64,000 nt of DNA from Nemophila menziesii (Eukaryota; Streptophyta; Magnoliopsida; Boraginales; Hydrophyllaceae), in assembly GCA_029959085.1 (NCBI GenBank), contig JARWIR010000003.1, positions 33,433,505 through 33,497,504 on the forward strand, in the 5' to 3' direction. The notes under the pieces were generated by a model. That model worked only from the letters and a program-made list of their open reading frames with translations. It was not told the origin of the DNA and did not search any database. Of this stretch, positions 45,770 through 58,400 are shown piece by piece (positions within the stretch are counted from its first letter, which is position 1; every line of letters starts with the position of its first letter). Position numbers and translations under genes: made by a program.

Positions 45770-46850
45770 GTTAATCTATAAATACTTATTAAAAAGGAAC
45801 TTATTTACTTAAAATATCTTTTAATAAAATTATTTATTAAAAATATCTCTTGACAAAAATACTCTTATCTATTTTTTTTACTTACTCTATCATTTATCAT
45901 TTATCATTTAAATCTAACCGCTCTATTACAACTTCTCACCACCACCGCCGCCCTCACCACCGCCACCACCACAACTACATCCACTACGCCACCACCCCCA
46001 CCCCCACCCCCACCCCCACAACGACCACCACCCTATTACTACCACTAATACAGCAACCACCACCACAACAATAACAACCAAAACCACAACCACCACTACA
46101 ACAACAACAACAACAAAAACCACAACCACCTACTACTACTAATTTCATCACACGTGCACGTTCAGAATTTTAATTTAAAATCATCATAACAAATACAAAG
46201 AAAATCAGAAAATAAATAATTGCATTTTTTTAACTAAAAAAATTAATATTTATGTCTATGGTTTTTTTTTTAAAAATTTTAAATTCTTTTGATTTAATTT
46301 TCGTAGAACAATGAATTTCATATCCAGAATAGTGAATTTCATTTTTGTGAAAAAAAAGTCACTGTGAATTTCATGTTTGTGGAAAAAAATATAAAAAAAC
46401 AAAAAAATAAAAAAATCATAAACATAAATATTAATTTGATTTGACTAAAAATGCAAATCTTTTTTGTTTTTCCGAATTTTTTGGAATTAGTTATGACGAT
46501 TTAAAAAAAAAACAGACGCACGCGTGTGATGGAATTAGTAGTAGGTTGTAGTGTTGTTAGGTGATGGTGGCTGTAGCGGTGGTTAAATTTTTTTACATGG
46601 TGGTGGTGGTGGTGGTAATGGTAATGGTGGTGGAAGTGCCACATTATTTGTTTAATATTTAAAAAAAACAAATATTGTATTAAAAATAAATAATATTTCT
46701 AATAATAAAGGTAGTAAAGGTATTAAAAGAGAGAGGAGATGTTTCTATAAATAATTATTTCATTAGACATTTTTTTATAAAATAAATTATTGGAGACTAC
46801 TTTTTACAATTAGCTATGTTTGATTAGACCTTTTTTAGAAATAAGCCCTA
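45770..46850. repeat. Large foldback element
   Basis: A ~1.1 kb imperfect palindrome. Left CCACCTACTACTACTAATTT, CATCACACG and TTAATATTTATGTCTATGG pair with the reversed right half (CCTACTACTAATTCCATCAC, TTAATATTTATGTTTATG). The outer parts also pair (AATTATTTAT...ATCTC). CCA-rich DNA at 45935-46135 faces TGG-rich DNA at 46510-46640. No ORF of note; the ORFs here are valine- or threonine-rich repeat products. Its right end recurs at 47570-47745 and, inverted, at 3945-4010. Likely a foldback transposon family. Confidence 0.6.
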
Positions 46851-48290
46851 AAATTATTAAACTTTGACGACCAAGTTTCAAATATCACTCCTGCAAAGAT
46901 AAAAGATAAGATGATGCCTTTAGCAACCACGCTTCTGGCGACCAGTTGCTAGTTACAGAAATTCTGGTGACCGATAATGGTCACCAAAAATATTTATAAA
47001 AAAAATTTGGGAGAGCGCGAGAATGGTAGCTAGAAATGTGTAAACTATTAACGACCACAATATTTTGCACTAATGCCTTTTTTAAATTAAAAAAATGAAA
47101 GAAAAATAGATAACGGTCGTTCAGTAGTCTCTAGTAACAGAAGTCATTATGAACCACCATAGTGGTTGATAAAGGTATAGTAAGAAAAAAAATCTTATCG
47201 ACATCTTGAATGGTCGATAAAAGCTATTGATCTTTTAACGCTACTGAGGTGGTCGGTAAAGGAACTTCTAACAAGGATTTAAAAATCCTTTAGTGACCAT
47301 CCTTGGTGTTCGCTAAAGGGCTGTGTAATAAATACAAAAGCTCGGCGAAATTTGTCCAATTAATCCTTTAGTGACCATCCTTAGTACTTCGATCCCCTAT
47401 GAATTGTTTAAAGATTAATTGGGATTGACGGATTGTATAGTTGTTACACTAGAGATACGACCTAATTTTTATTGTAAAGTTTATAATTCTAGTTTACAAA
47501 CTTCATATATATACTTTACACCTTTTATAATATTTTTTTTTTAATTTTAGTAGGAGTTAGTGGTGGTGGAGACGGGGATGGTGGTGATGGTAATGTTAGT
47601 GGAATTGTCACATTATTTATTTAATATTAAAAAATAAATATTATATTAATAATAAAAATAATAGAGGTATAAAATGATAGAGGTTTTTTATAAATAATTA
47701 TTTCATTGAAAAAATTTATAAAATAAATTATTGGAAACCACTTTTATTAAGCCTTTTTTAACAATAACTCTAAAATTATTAAACTTTGACAACCAAGATT
47801 CAAATATCACTCGTGCAAAGATAAGATGATCCCTTTAGCAACCACGCTTCCGGTGACCGATCTCTAGTTATAAAAATTATGGTGACTGATAATGGTCGTT
47901 GGAAATATAAAAAAGAAAAGAATTTATTTTACCGAGCGCGAGGATGGTAGCTAGAAATGTGTAAACTATTAACGACCATGGTATTGTTCACTAATGCCTT
48001 TTTTAAATTAAAAAAATGAAAAAAAAAAAATTAGATAACAGCCGATTAGTGGTCGCTAGTAACCAGAAGTTATCATGAACCACCATAGTGGTCGATAAAG
48101 GTATAGCAAGGAAAAAAAATCTTTATAGACATCTTGAATGGTCGATAAAAGATATAGATCTTTTACACCACTGAGGTGGTCGGAATAGGAACTTCTAATA
48201 AGGATTTCAAAACCCTTTAGCGACCATTCTTGGTGTTCGCTAAAGGGTTGTGTAATAAATACAACAAATAGGTGATAATTGTCCAATCAA
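46570..48290. repeat. Tandem direct duplication with TGGTCG-TAAAG motifs
   Basis: About 46570-47350 and 47560-48290 are direct copies (ACCACGCTTCTGGCGACC versus ACCACGCTTCCGGTGACC; GGTAGCTAGAAATGTGTAAA; GGTGTTCGCTAAAGGG). Inside each, GGTCGATAAAG- and GGTGGTCGG-like words recur in both orientations, resembling the subterminal repeats of CACTA elements. No CACTA terminus found. Non-coding. Confidence 0.6.
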
Positions 48291-48652
48291 TATTACCCCA
48301 TTTTTTTTTAAATCCTTTCCGTGAAAAACGAAAGATCTATTTTGAAAATCTCTCAATAGAGCCACCAATTGACGCCACCACCTCCTATTCCGTTACCGTA
48401 CACCAAAAAGTATATTCCGACCCCTTTGGACTTATTTCCATCATCCAATACCCCGTTTCATTGATAAATTTCTTCTTCTTTTTAATTCATAAAAGGTTGC
48501 ATAAATTTATTTTTTATACTTTTTATTATGGTGTTTAATATGTTAAGGGTAGTTGCATAATATATGTAACTATATATGATTATGTTTTATAATTTTTTTC
48601 TGTGAATTATAGATATAGATTAGGGTTTAGAAATATAGAATTAAAAAAGTTA
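48291..48652. other. AT-rich spacer
   Basis: No convincing gene. The 88-codon + frame at 48272 has no recognisable domain. Confidence 0.4.
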
Positions 48653-48886
48653 GGGGGTGTTTGTTTGCACTTAATGAGATCTTAATCTGGTTCATTAAGA
48701 CATTTGATCAATAAGACTGTTTGTTTTTCCTGTTCAATTCAGATCTGAATGGCTCTTAACGGGTCTGTTTCATTAAGATTTCAAACTAAGTCTGAATCAT
48801 TCAGACACTGCCTCTTAATAGAATAAATCCTATTCAGCCGTTCATTCAGCATTCAACACTTATTACTTAAAAAAACAAACGACACC
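48653..48886. mobile_element. Tourist/Harbinger-type MITE, 234 bp
   Basis: Ends GGGGGTGTTTGTTT and AAACAAACGACACC are inverted repeats. The flanks are TTA on both sides (48650-48652 and 48887-48889), the 3-bp TSD of PIF/Harbinger elements. The core has internal CATTAAGA/TCTTAATG pairs. Confidence 0.7.
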
Positions 48887-48889
48887 TTA

Positions 48890-49840
48890 GTGTGAGTTAA
48901 TTAATGATTATATCAATTGAATGTCAATTTTTTTTGAGATTTTTACCCAAGAGATTGTGAAAACACCCTCTATAATCCTATGTACCCCTACCTAATCCAT
49001 ATTTCTTAATAAAGGCCACAAACAAATTTTAATACTATAGGACAAAATTCTCCTACCCATTACACCCCTTTTTGTTTCTCCTTTCCTATATTTACTAATT
49101 TTTATTAGAATTATGTTAAAACCCTAAAATCTCTTTATTCACCAAATCAACCTCCCTTCTTTCTCTTCTTCGTAAATACAACCTTATGCACACAATTTAG
49201 TTATTCTCTCTCCTCTACCATGGAAGCTTCTCCTTCGCAGCTCCGGCGAGGATTCACCTCCTCTGGTTAAATCTCGAACTAGAAGCTTCTCCAGCCATCA
49301 GAGGAAATAGGTCGTTCATGAGGCTTCAATGGGTGAAAAATCCATCTTCGAAGCTATCTTCTTCGGCGTTCGTGAAGCCATATTCAAAGTCATAGCCTGA
49401 GATTCAGCCACGAGTTGCCGCTTCGCCGGAGGTCTTCGCATGAGAATAAGAAGAAGGAAGATTATTGAGCTCCAGATGTTCGAGATCTAGGTTGCTCAGA
49501 TGGCTTGGCCAGATATCTTCTTCACGCCATGGTCGGAATTCCTTCATCACGACGTGCCAAGAGACCTCTTCACGTCGTATGTTCAATCAATGACGACAGT
49601 TTTTTATGTACAGTCTCGAGCAAGAGTTTCTTCTCAGTGCCAGAGTTTCCCACAAAGCTACTTCTACTCACGGTGGCGATGGTTTTCTTGTGTAGGAAAT
49701 GGAATTCCACGAAGCTCCTGAGAAGAAGTCTGTTGCTGTTGCTCCGACAAAATTTTCCTTCCAACGAAGAAACTCAAATTTGTTAGAAACTCAACAAGTT
49801 TTTTTTTTCTTTTTTTCTTTTTCGAAATTTTTTTTCTTAG
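48890..49840. other. Intergenic DNA, one mid-GC stretch
   Basis: 49200-49800 is less AT-rich and could be the remnant of a transcribed region (ATGGAAGCTTCTCCTTCGCA at 49220 opens a short frame that stops early). No domain recognised. Confidence 0.35.
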
Positions 49841-50290
49841 TACTCAGCAAGTTTAGTGTTGATGTTTTTTCTTTTTTTTCTTTTTGTTGAGTATTGTAGT
49901 GTACTTGTTCTTTTTCTTTTCTTTTCTTTTATTTTCTTTTCTTTTCAATTCTTGTATCTTGTATCTTGTATTGTATTAATTTTTGAATTTTATAAATAAA
50001 TTTAATTTAATTTATTATAAATACTTGTTTAATTTCAATTACTCTTTATTTCTGGGTAATACTCAGGAAAGTTACTAAGTATACTCAGAATTTCGCCCGA
50101 TACTCAGTAAAATGCATGACACCCAGATGATTTTTTTCTGATACTCAGTAAATTTGTCTAAATACTCAGTAAATTCGTCTAAGTACTCAGTAAATTTCTG
50201 GTGAGTCAATATTTTTTCCGAGTACTTAGTATATTTTTTGGCAACACTGGCAGTGGTCGGTGGGTTGTGGTCTGAGGGGGAAAGTATTGA
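49841..50290. repeat. ACTCAGTAAAT-type short repeats
   Basis: The word (A/G)(T)ACTCAG(T/C)AA(A/G)TTT recurs at least eight times in both close tandem (50135-50200, ~21-bp spacing) and scattered form. Confidence 0.7.
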
Positions 50291-50700
50291 TACTTAGTAA
50301 GTTGATATTCATTGAGTTGACACTCAATGAAGGAGTAGAGAAAATAATGGTAATGTAAGAGAAAGAGAAGACTAATTTAGTCTTTATATAACTTAAGGGA
50401 TATTTTTGACCCATGAGGTTTCAAAATAATTTCAGACTTGTTCACTATTATATAACATCGCTGGATCATGGAAATTAGAATGAATCATAGAAAATAGAAT
50501 GGTTCTGAAGAGCGATAATACACCACAAAAAAATGGCATTATAATAACTGATTTGGGAATTATTGAAGGTCTCCTATGCAGCACAAAAAGGGTTGAAACA
50601 ATACATACAAATAGAGATAAAATCATATGAATAGATGAAATAATTTACTGACTATTACCATCTCAAAGGAGGCAAGGTTATAGAGATCATCTTTAGGTGA

Positions 50701-50840
50701 TTAATCATTCATATTAAATTCGGGTATTGAACGGGCCCCATTAGCAATATAGCCATTGACCTTTCTCAATCTTTCTGCAATTAAGGCACTACATTGCTCC
50801 TTTTGCATTAAATACAGAACCAATGCAATCTGCAAATTAT
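50701..50840 (-). other. Exon-like open segment, unidentified
   Basis: After a pyrimidine-poor but valid acceptor (ATAATTTGCAG at about 50832), minus-strand DNA reads IALVLYLMQKEQCSALIAER, LRKVNGYIANGARSIPEF and NMND, then a stop. It looks like a real terminal exon of 42 codons, but no other exon was found nearby and I do not recognise the family. Confidence 0.3.
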
Positions 50841-50871
50841 CATATACATTTACAATTAGACTACAAGGAAA

Positions 50872-50910
50872 ACACACACACACGTGTATATATATATATA
50901 TATATATATA
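50872..50910. repeat. (AC)n(TA)n microsatellite
   Basis: Compound dinucleotide run that directly precedes repeat block A copy 2. Copy 1 of block A also has a compound GT/TA run upstream (12873-12953). Confidence 0.9.
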
Positions 50911-51925
50911 AAAATGATTTTTTTATCCAAATAAAATTCTTGTAGATGATAAGATCCAACCAAAATAACTTAATATAATCAATACGTATTTTTTATTTTG
51001 GGTTTCTCTCTAACTTATCCACTAAGCAATGACATTGTATTTCTAACTTATACATCAGTCTTGTAAGAGTTTGCTTGAGATGTAATATGAATTTGACCTT
51101 AACTTTAAAAATATATATTGTACAAATAAATTTAAGAAAATTATTTGGCCACTATGAGTGTAATTTTTTTTAAATTTAAAAATTGTAAATTTTAATTATT
51201 CAAATCAATTATAAACTTAATAAAAAATCTATAAAAAATAAGAAAGCAGAGTACTTTTATAAAAAAAAAATTAAAATAAATTAGGTTAAAAAATATATTC
51301 GACTATTTTACATAGATTTAACTATCAAAATATTTATCCAAAAAGAATCATGTATATGAAGTAATCCTGATTCATACTATCAAATTCTAGTCTTTATTCA
51401 TGAAAAAACATACTCTAACTAACTAGATTGGTATGTAACTTTATATTAGGTAGTAAAATATCTTACCTGGTTATATTTGTTGAAATGATATGACCAACGA
51501 TCACATCTTTTGAAAAGTAGTGTATGATCTCGCAAAGGTTGAGGATATATATTATATTTGAGAGATCAGAGAAGAGTTTTTGTCAGCTATAGTAAAATAA
51601 GAAAGTGTCAAGTATTGAAATGAATGTTAAAGAGGTAGAAGAGATAAAATAGGATAGTAGCGACGAGTGTGATATATTTAGGGTATGTGTTACGTTTTAG
51701 CTTAACAGATATTCATATCATATTATATTTGTATATTAATATTCTCGTAGATCTATTTTAGAGTAAATATCTTAAACATACATTTATTGTTGTTAAGTGA
51801 CAAGTTTTTCCTTTATATTTGCAAATAAACCTTTTAACCTTATAGTTTCAATAAATTGTCCACGTTAGTTAGTTCTTTTTCCATTTTTTATTAAAAAGTT
51901 ATACAAGACACGTTAACTATCCACT
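50911..51925. repeat. Dispersed repeat block A, copy 2
   Basis: Direct-orientation partner of 13280-14310. Non-coding. Confidence 0.8.
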
Positions 51926-53109
51926 GTTTTTTTATACAGAAAACTAAGAGTAATAATGCCAGTTAATCCTTAATTCATTTTAATTTTTTTCCTTTTCCTT
52001 TCATTTTTTTTATCTCCTTCTCCTCCACAACACTACCAAAACCATTTCCGGTCACCATCACCGCAACCAAAGGAAAAACAATTAAGGTTTAAAGAGCTTA
52101 TTAACATTTAATTCATGTTCAAACTAAAGATTTTTATAGAAATAGAGTTTTTAATAATCGAAATAACATAGTATTGAAAAGTTTCGAAAGATCAAAAGAA
52201 TACAAGAGTTTAGCAAATCCTTATAGTATTGGAGTAGTAAGCAGAAAAACTTGGTGAGTTGGGGAGATGGGTGACAATACATTGGCTAATCAAAATACCT
52301 ATGAAGTTTTTGTTTCGTCACCAATCTATCACCCTGTTAATCTTTGTATGGACAAAGAGAAGATATATTATAATTATCTCTATAACATTCAATATCCTCT
52401 AAACTATTACAAAAATTATTGACATGTTTCAAAGATGAATTCAAGGGCACGTGATGACATTTAAACAATCATTCTCGACAGTGGTATATCCCTTAGGAAA
52501 TTGACTTGCAACTCTACATGCAAACATAACTCCTATGGCTTCCACTGGGGATAAAACATTGAATGTCAATACTTTTCTGTCAATATGTTTTCCATTAATG
52601 TTCCTTGCAATAGAACAAACATATCCCAAACACAAGTTAAAATACTAAACCACATCACAATTTATTTTAATTATATTCAATGAAGGTTCCAAATAGGGTC
52701 AAAGATTAATCCCATCCTTCTCGTATTCTATGGTTCACATTGATAACCAAAACTGTTAAATTTTCTACTCTTGTGAGGGAAGGATTTAGATTTATATTGT
52801 TAATTGTATCTCTATTATCAAATAAAGTCCCATCAAATGTAAAAAAATCACTCCTAGAACATAAGGTCCTTGCACCAGTCGAAGTCAAAAGGGGGGGAGG
52901 GGGGAAGGGACGGGCTAACCACTCTTTGTGTATAAGTGAACCTTCTATTATCATTACCAATTTTAGTATGACACACTATATTAATAACAAATATCTTATC
53001 ACTATCATGCTCATTAGTATATATAATTTCATCCTCATCTCTAGTATCTAGGGATACTACTAGTTCATCACAATATTGACATGCATTAAATAGTGTAATA
53101 TCTAGGTTC
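51926..53109. other. Insert between blocks A and B; weak RNase H-like fragment
   Basis: Has no counterpart in the 13-16 kb copy. The minus frame at 52635-52441 (SPVEAIGVMFACRVASQFPK, then VENDCLNVI) resembles the E...D spacing of the LINE-type RNase H (RVT_3) but is short and isolated. Otherwise nothing recognised. Confidence 0.35.
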
Positions 53110-53940
53110 GGGAAAATGTCTCTAGACAATAATTTATTTGTAAAATAGTATATATTATTGACTAATCTATATTACAATTGATAATATAATTTTTGAATAA
53201 TTGGTGACTCCATTACAACTAGTTTGGAGCACTAGTCAACTCCGTAGAAATAGAGAGAAAGAGATTCTTGCCAGGAATTTTACAATAAATTTTCAGGGTA
53301 TCTTTTCTTTTTCCTGAATGTAATATTTATAATAATATAACATACCATTATAAGCATATGTCGTATAAGTTTTAATTGTTTCTTCATTCATTACGTTGTC
53401 ATCATTTTCAAATGAACTTTGTCTAAAGATTTGTGAAATTGGAATAATTTTTCAAGATGTGTTGTTGCAATGAAACCCCTCCTTTTGATTAATTTTGAAA
53501 AAAAATATCTCCATTATATGTAGTTTGTCCACTATTGTTCAAGAATGAAAACAGCTTTGTAATATCATCCTTACAATATTATATACACAATAACAATATC
53601 CTTAGAATATTTTATACAATCTCAAATATAAATAGATATTTATTTTTATAATAAATATAAATTATAATTGATAATCCAATTTTCTAGTACTAGTTTTGAG
53701 CACTAGTAAGCATCCATAGAAACAGAGCGAGATACAGAGATTCCTTTTCATGAATTTTACAACAAATTTTATGGATATCTTTTTTTCTTTGTGCATATAA
53801 TTTTTATAATAATATATATGACTATTATAAGCATATCGTCGTTGTAACCATGGTAAATGTTTCTCCCTTCATTATATTATCGTCATGTTCAAATGAACCT
53901 TGTCCTCAAGGTTTGTGAAATTGGAATAACTTTTCAAAAT
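53110..53940. repeat. Dispersed repeat block B, two tandem copies
   Basis: 53110-53480 and 53530-53940 are diverged direct repeats (AATTTATTTGTAAAATAGTA; GCACTAGTCAACTCCGTAGA versus GCACTAGTAAGCATCCATAG; CAAATGAACTTTGTC versus CAAATGAACCTTGTC). Both match 15546-15960. Confidence 0.65.
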
Positions 53941-54204
53941 GCATTATTGAAAGGGAAATCGTCGGCATATTACCACTTCTAGTATATATTTATATGAAAA
54001 ATATATGTATGATTAAATTGCTCTTATTGTCATTATACATTTCTATCACATGTGCAATATATCATTTGTTCTATCATATATCATTCATGTACAACATCGA
54101 GCTAAAATGTGCATTATGTCACTTTGATCTCTTAAAAATGTTTTATGTTATATCTTGTTATGTATTTATTGTCACTAATGGTGTGAAATACATTGTTATA
54201 TGTT

Positions 54205-55420
54205 ATTAGGTAACCTTGCATAAAATGCGAACCGAAATACCGATCCATTTTCGGGACCCCGTTTCGTAAGAAACGTCAACCCTCGTTAATACGGGTCTCC
54301 TTGATTCGAGATAAAAACGTCACACTGCTTGCTTTCAAAAAAGAGATGTTGATTTTTAGCCGTTGGATCATTAAATGCACAACATGTAAATAGTAAACAA
54401 CATTATATTTTGGAGACACAGGGTACCCGTTTTCAAGCCTTCAATACGCTCTTGAGAATTGTCAAATTCCATTATCTTCAAGCATTAAATCAAGAGCTCT
54501 AAGCCACCTAAATAGTCATCTATTTACCAAAATCTTGATAATCATAATCTTCATATCCACTCAAGAGGAGAAAATCTATCTTCATTGTTAAATCAACTCA
54601 AGAAGAAGTAAATCAAGCATCACTCTATTTTCTACTCAAGAAGAATATTATCATCAAGATTCATTGATCAACCCTCTCATTAAGGAGTCAACAAGTTTTA
54701 TTTCATTATAAACTCATTAATGAGTCATTTGTATTCACTGTAATTATCAAAATAATCACAAGGGTTTAACTGTTGCTTTGGATTAGAGAAGAGTGGGTTT
54801 GGAAGTTGATATTGAGCCTAGGAAAAATCTCACTTAGGATGTGACATAGCCCGATAAAAGTCTTGAATTTTAGGTTTTGTGATTGAAGATGTCAAAAATC
54901 GCGTTTAGAGGTTGTGATTGGTCGTGGTAAAATTTACCTTGTATTGGTTTTGTTTTTTCACCGTTAAGAAAATATTAAGTTTTGTGGATGAGTTTAAAAT
55001 CTTAAGGTGACTACCTTAGCTAGTGAATGTAGGGTAACTGAACCACTCTAAACAGTTGTGTAATCTCTATCCCTACACTCTTTAATTTATTTATAATATC
55101 GATTTGTATAAGTTTTTTTATCAACTAATACCTAGAGATCTGGCTTAGAAAGGAAAAGAATCTATATATTTCTACTAAGCTTCAAGTGTTTGATAAAATC
55201 TCTCAAAAAAATTCGAACTTATAATATCTTCCAAAATATTTTTAATTACTTGTAAACTTGATTTGTATCATGTTTACCCTAACCCTTATAGAATTGACAA
55301 AACCCCTCTATTTTATGAACTTTAAAATAATTTGTCTACATTGTATGTAGATCGTTTGCCATTGTGTAAGAATGAAGTATCGTAAGATAATCCTTACAAT
55401 ATTCTATACACAATCAGATA
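54205..55420. repeat. Dispersed repeat block C, copy 2
   Basis: Direct-orientation partner of 14400-15545. Landmarks GAACCGAAATACCGATCCAT, CAGATATAAACAAGG at its end. Non-coding. Confidence 0.75.
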
Positions 55421-55429
55421 TAAACAAGG

Positions 55430-56090
55430 TATAATACCCACTTAATAATAAATCCATACTTTTTGTTCCTAATTAGTGAGAATGAGGTTTTTACTTCTTA
55501 ATTGATTACAAGTTAAATAAAATATTTCCCATCTAGTGTAGAAGGTTAAATTTATACCACAATTACCTTTAATGTTATTTTATTATTTATTTTTATTATA
55601 TTATATTAATTTATTTTAATTCTCCTTATTTTAAAGGTCGGCCTCCTCCACTGTTTACTACCACCACCTCATGCATTCTCCACCGACCACCGCCACCATC
55701 TCTAACGATTAAGCTTTTTACCCTCATGGGTTTATCTCACAAAATTTGAGCTCCTGGATCTAAATTCATAGAATGTGATATAACTTAGTTCGATTACCAA
55801 CACCTCCTCCTAACTAACCAAAAATATGTGGTAGCAATACTTGAATTCAATAAATAAATGCAAAGTTATACACAAAAACAACAACTCCACACTTTATTCA
55901 AATATAAAATCCAAATTATTACAAATAACACCAATAAATGCATCATATTAGCGGGTAAATAATCCCATAAACTTAAAGACCGGAAATAGCTCGTAGGCCA
56001 TACCCCATAAGAAAGAAAGTGTATGGCCTTAAGGCTAGATTACATAGGTACAAAATGAAAAAATAATTAAAGTTTAGTCAAATAAATGGA
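55430..56090. other. AT-rich spacer
   Basis: No gene recognised; a short CCACC-rich stretch lies at 55645-55705. Confidence 0.35.
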
Positions 56091-57210
56091 ACGCCTTAGT
56101 TAGTAGCATGGTCTCAACAACATTAACATCAACTTAGTCATCAGTTTCAATAACCACAAAGGCATCATCCATCTCGCTGTTCTGCATCCCGACAATATTG
56201 TTATAAAAAAATAACAAACAATTGAACAAACATGAAATAGAAGAAAAAATTCAATACCTTTGAGAGAACGTTCCTATCGATGGTAGGAAATCGTGGGTCA
56301 ACCTAACAGGAAGCGATTCTAATGCAACAATGCCCATGAGATTCAGATGTTGCATAAGAATGTGTCCATGAAACTGAACGTGCCCTTCATATTGGACAAA
56401 ATCCATTGTCGGGGCTCAAAAAGACACTATGTAAGTGCTAAGTTTGTATGAAATCATGAACTATACCGTTGCAACATCCTTAGCCGAAGATAACTGATGT
56501 TTTAACATGGCCACATTCTTCGCTACCATTAATTCCCTCTCTACAACATCAGTAACTTCCTCTTTCTCTTTAGATGTCTCCTACTAGCTAAGCAACATCC
56601 ATATTTTGAATAATATAGCCTTCAACTGGTAAAGACGTCGAATCTCGTCTTTGCATTCTACTTGTCCCTGAGAATCACTTGGTTAGATTTTTTTCTATCA
56701 TCCGAAAGAAAATCATTGAAAGAGAACTTAATAAGTAAGCTGGTGTAACATTGACAGGACCTGAAAGATTGAGTGAAGGAATAGCAACAACAACATTGGT
56801 CAGAGGTGCAACCTTTCCCATTGCAGTCCAAATTAATGTAGGATGCCTAATTATGCAATTGTTTTCTTGTATAATCTCTCTCCAAATAGAGTGTGTGAGC
56901 CTCAAATTTACGCTTTTTGGTGTGAGAATCCAAAAACCATGCCAGATTGTGCCATATATTGAGTTATGTCGTTATGACGCCTGGGAGAACCTCCCTTTAA
57001 CCGCTGGAGCTCCACTTCGAAGGGTTATTATAGTGCCTGAAAAATGGAACAAAAGGAAGAGTTGGCCAAAAAATAATAATGGAAATAATGATCATGATGC
57101 CCAGATCCCTAAAAAAGGCTTCATCCCACTTCAAGTAACCAATGCATAGCGGTGGAAGCAACCATCTTTTTGGGTTCGACCAGCGCAACACCAATTCCTG
57201 AGTGATGTTT
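56090..57210 (-). pseudogene. Unidentified spliced-gene remnant (possible plant transposase)
   Basis: Minus-strand frames look like exons. Near 57000-56860: HTKKRKFEAHTLYLERDYTR. Near 56680-56480: GQVECKDEIRRLYQLKAILF, then KEKEEVTDVVERELMVAKNV and AMLKHQLSSAKDVAT, a likely coiled coil. Near 56400-56265: MDFVQYEGHVQFHGHILMQH and SLPVRLTHDFLPSIGTFSQR, followed by a GT donor. After an acceptor near 56180 the end reads NSEMDDAFVVIETDD. The layout recalls the C-terminal part of En/Spm-associated plant transposases, but this is a weak match by eye. Stops in several pieces indicate decay. Confidence 0.3.
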
Positions 57211-58400
57211 CAGTTACCATTCTAGGTTGCCCAATAAGCTAACATATAAACACAATATCTTGTGGAATATAGGTTTGGGGATGTTTCAAGTATCAACACT
57301 CTTCCTTTATACATGCCTTCATGACGAGATCTCCCAATGTGGAAAAAAGAGGGGTACAAGCCTGAAATAATAGCAATATTATCAATGGCATGTGGAAAAA
57401 AAATTCGCTCATGGCGGAATTGCCCAGTCGGTGTTTATCTTTAGCCAATCTTCATCCTTGAATCAAAGGATTTATTTGGTACAGGTGCAACCAACCGGTC
57501 TGTTGGGTAGGTGAACCGTCTGAATCGATGATCAAAGCTTCTCGATCATTAGTTGCACCTCCCTAATTAGTACTCATCGGTCATGGGTATCCTTCCATCT
57601 TTATAAATACCCAGTTATTATGACAACTTTATGAGTAGAAGGAAATAATTATATCAGGAATATTCTTTTTCAAAATTGAGGAGTCAGCTAATACCACCCA
57701 CTGTCTTCCTCACGATATTCTAATAGCCGATAGAAGTAACAGAATAATTTTGTTTAAGGAATAAAGTCTAGCAGATTCTTACGTCTTGTATAAAAAATTA
57801 CAATGGATGCCCAAGCGTTTATGACTAGTTGACTCAGAAAAATGTTATAGAACCTAAGTAAATATACAATAAGGAGCTCGAAGGAGATCCTCAACCCCAT
57901 ATCTAAAATTCAAACATATTTCGTGATCTCTCCCTAAAGAGGCCTATAGGCCTGTTCATTAGGCATGTGTAATGATCCAAGAGAAGAATAATATCCGTGT
58001 AGGTTCAAGAAGGAGCAAAAGAAAATCAACGGTTCTTTCTTATTTACAGAAAAATCGTTAGCTACGTGGAAGCCCAAGAATGATCCAATGCAACGTGTAA
58101 GCCCAATAATCATAATTGTCCTTCTTCTATTCAATGTTACCGTTAGCTTAGGATCTATATATAAATGCGTGTAAAGACAATATAGGGCATCCAGATTATA
58201 ATTGTGTTTTATTTTATAGTTTAGTTAGTCTATTATATTCTTGTAAATTCTTATTATCCATGTACATAAACTATCCATCAATAAAATATGCGTGTTCATC
58301 CAAATTCATTACAGCATGGTGTGTCGGAACAACCATGTAAGAGATATCCCCATGACGCACAACTTGCACAACTTGAAGAAATTTATTGCGTCTAAGTTCA
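57211..58400. other. Intergenic DNA with a possible LTR relic
   Basis: 58150-58310 has TATATATAAATGCGTG, AATAAAATATGCGTGTTC and CATTACAGCATGGTG, an order seen at the R-U5 end of LTRs, but no partner repeat was found. Nothing else recognised. Confidence 0.25.

Noticed and set aside
45850..46129. Thr/Pro/His-rich and Val-rich ORFs
   Set aside because: Products of a CCA/ACC-rich tract in the foldback element; no coding signal.
52740..53129. Two overlapping ~100-codon ORFs around 53 kb
   Set aside because: No domain, no splice pattern, low-complexity G-run in the middle; probably chance.
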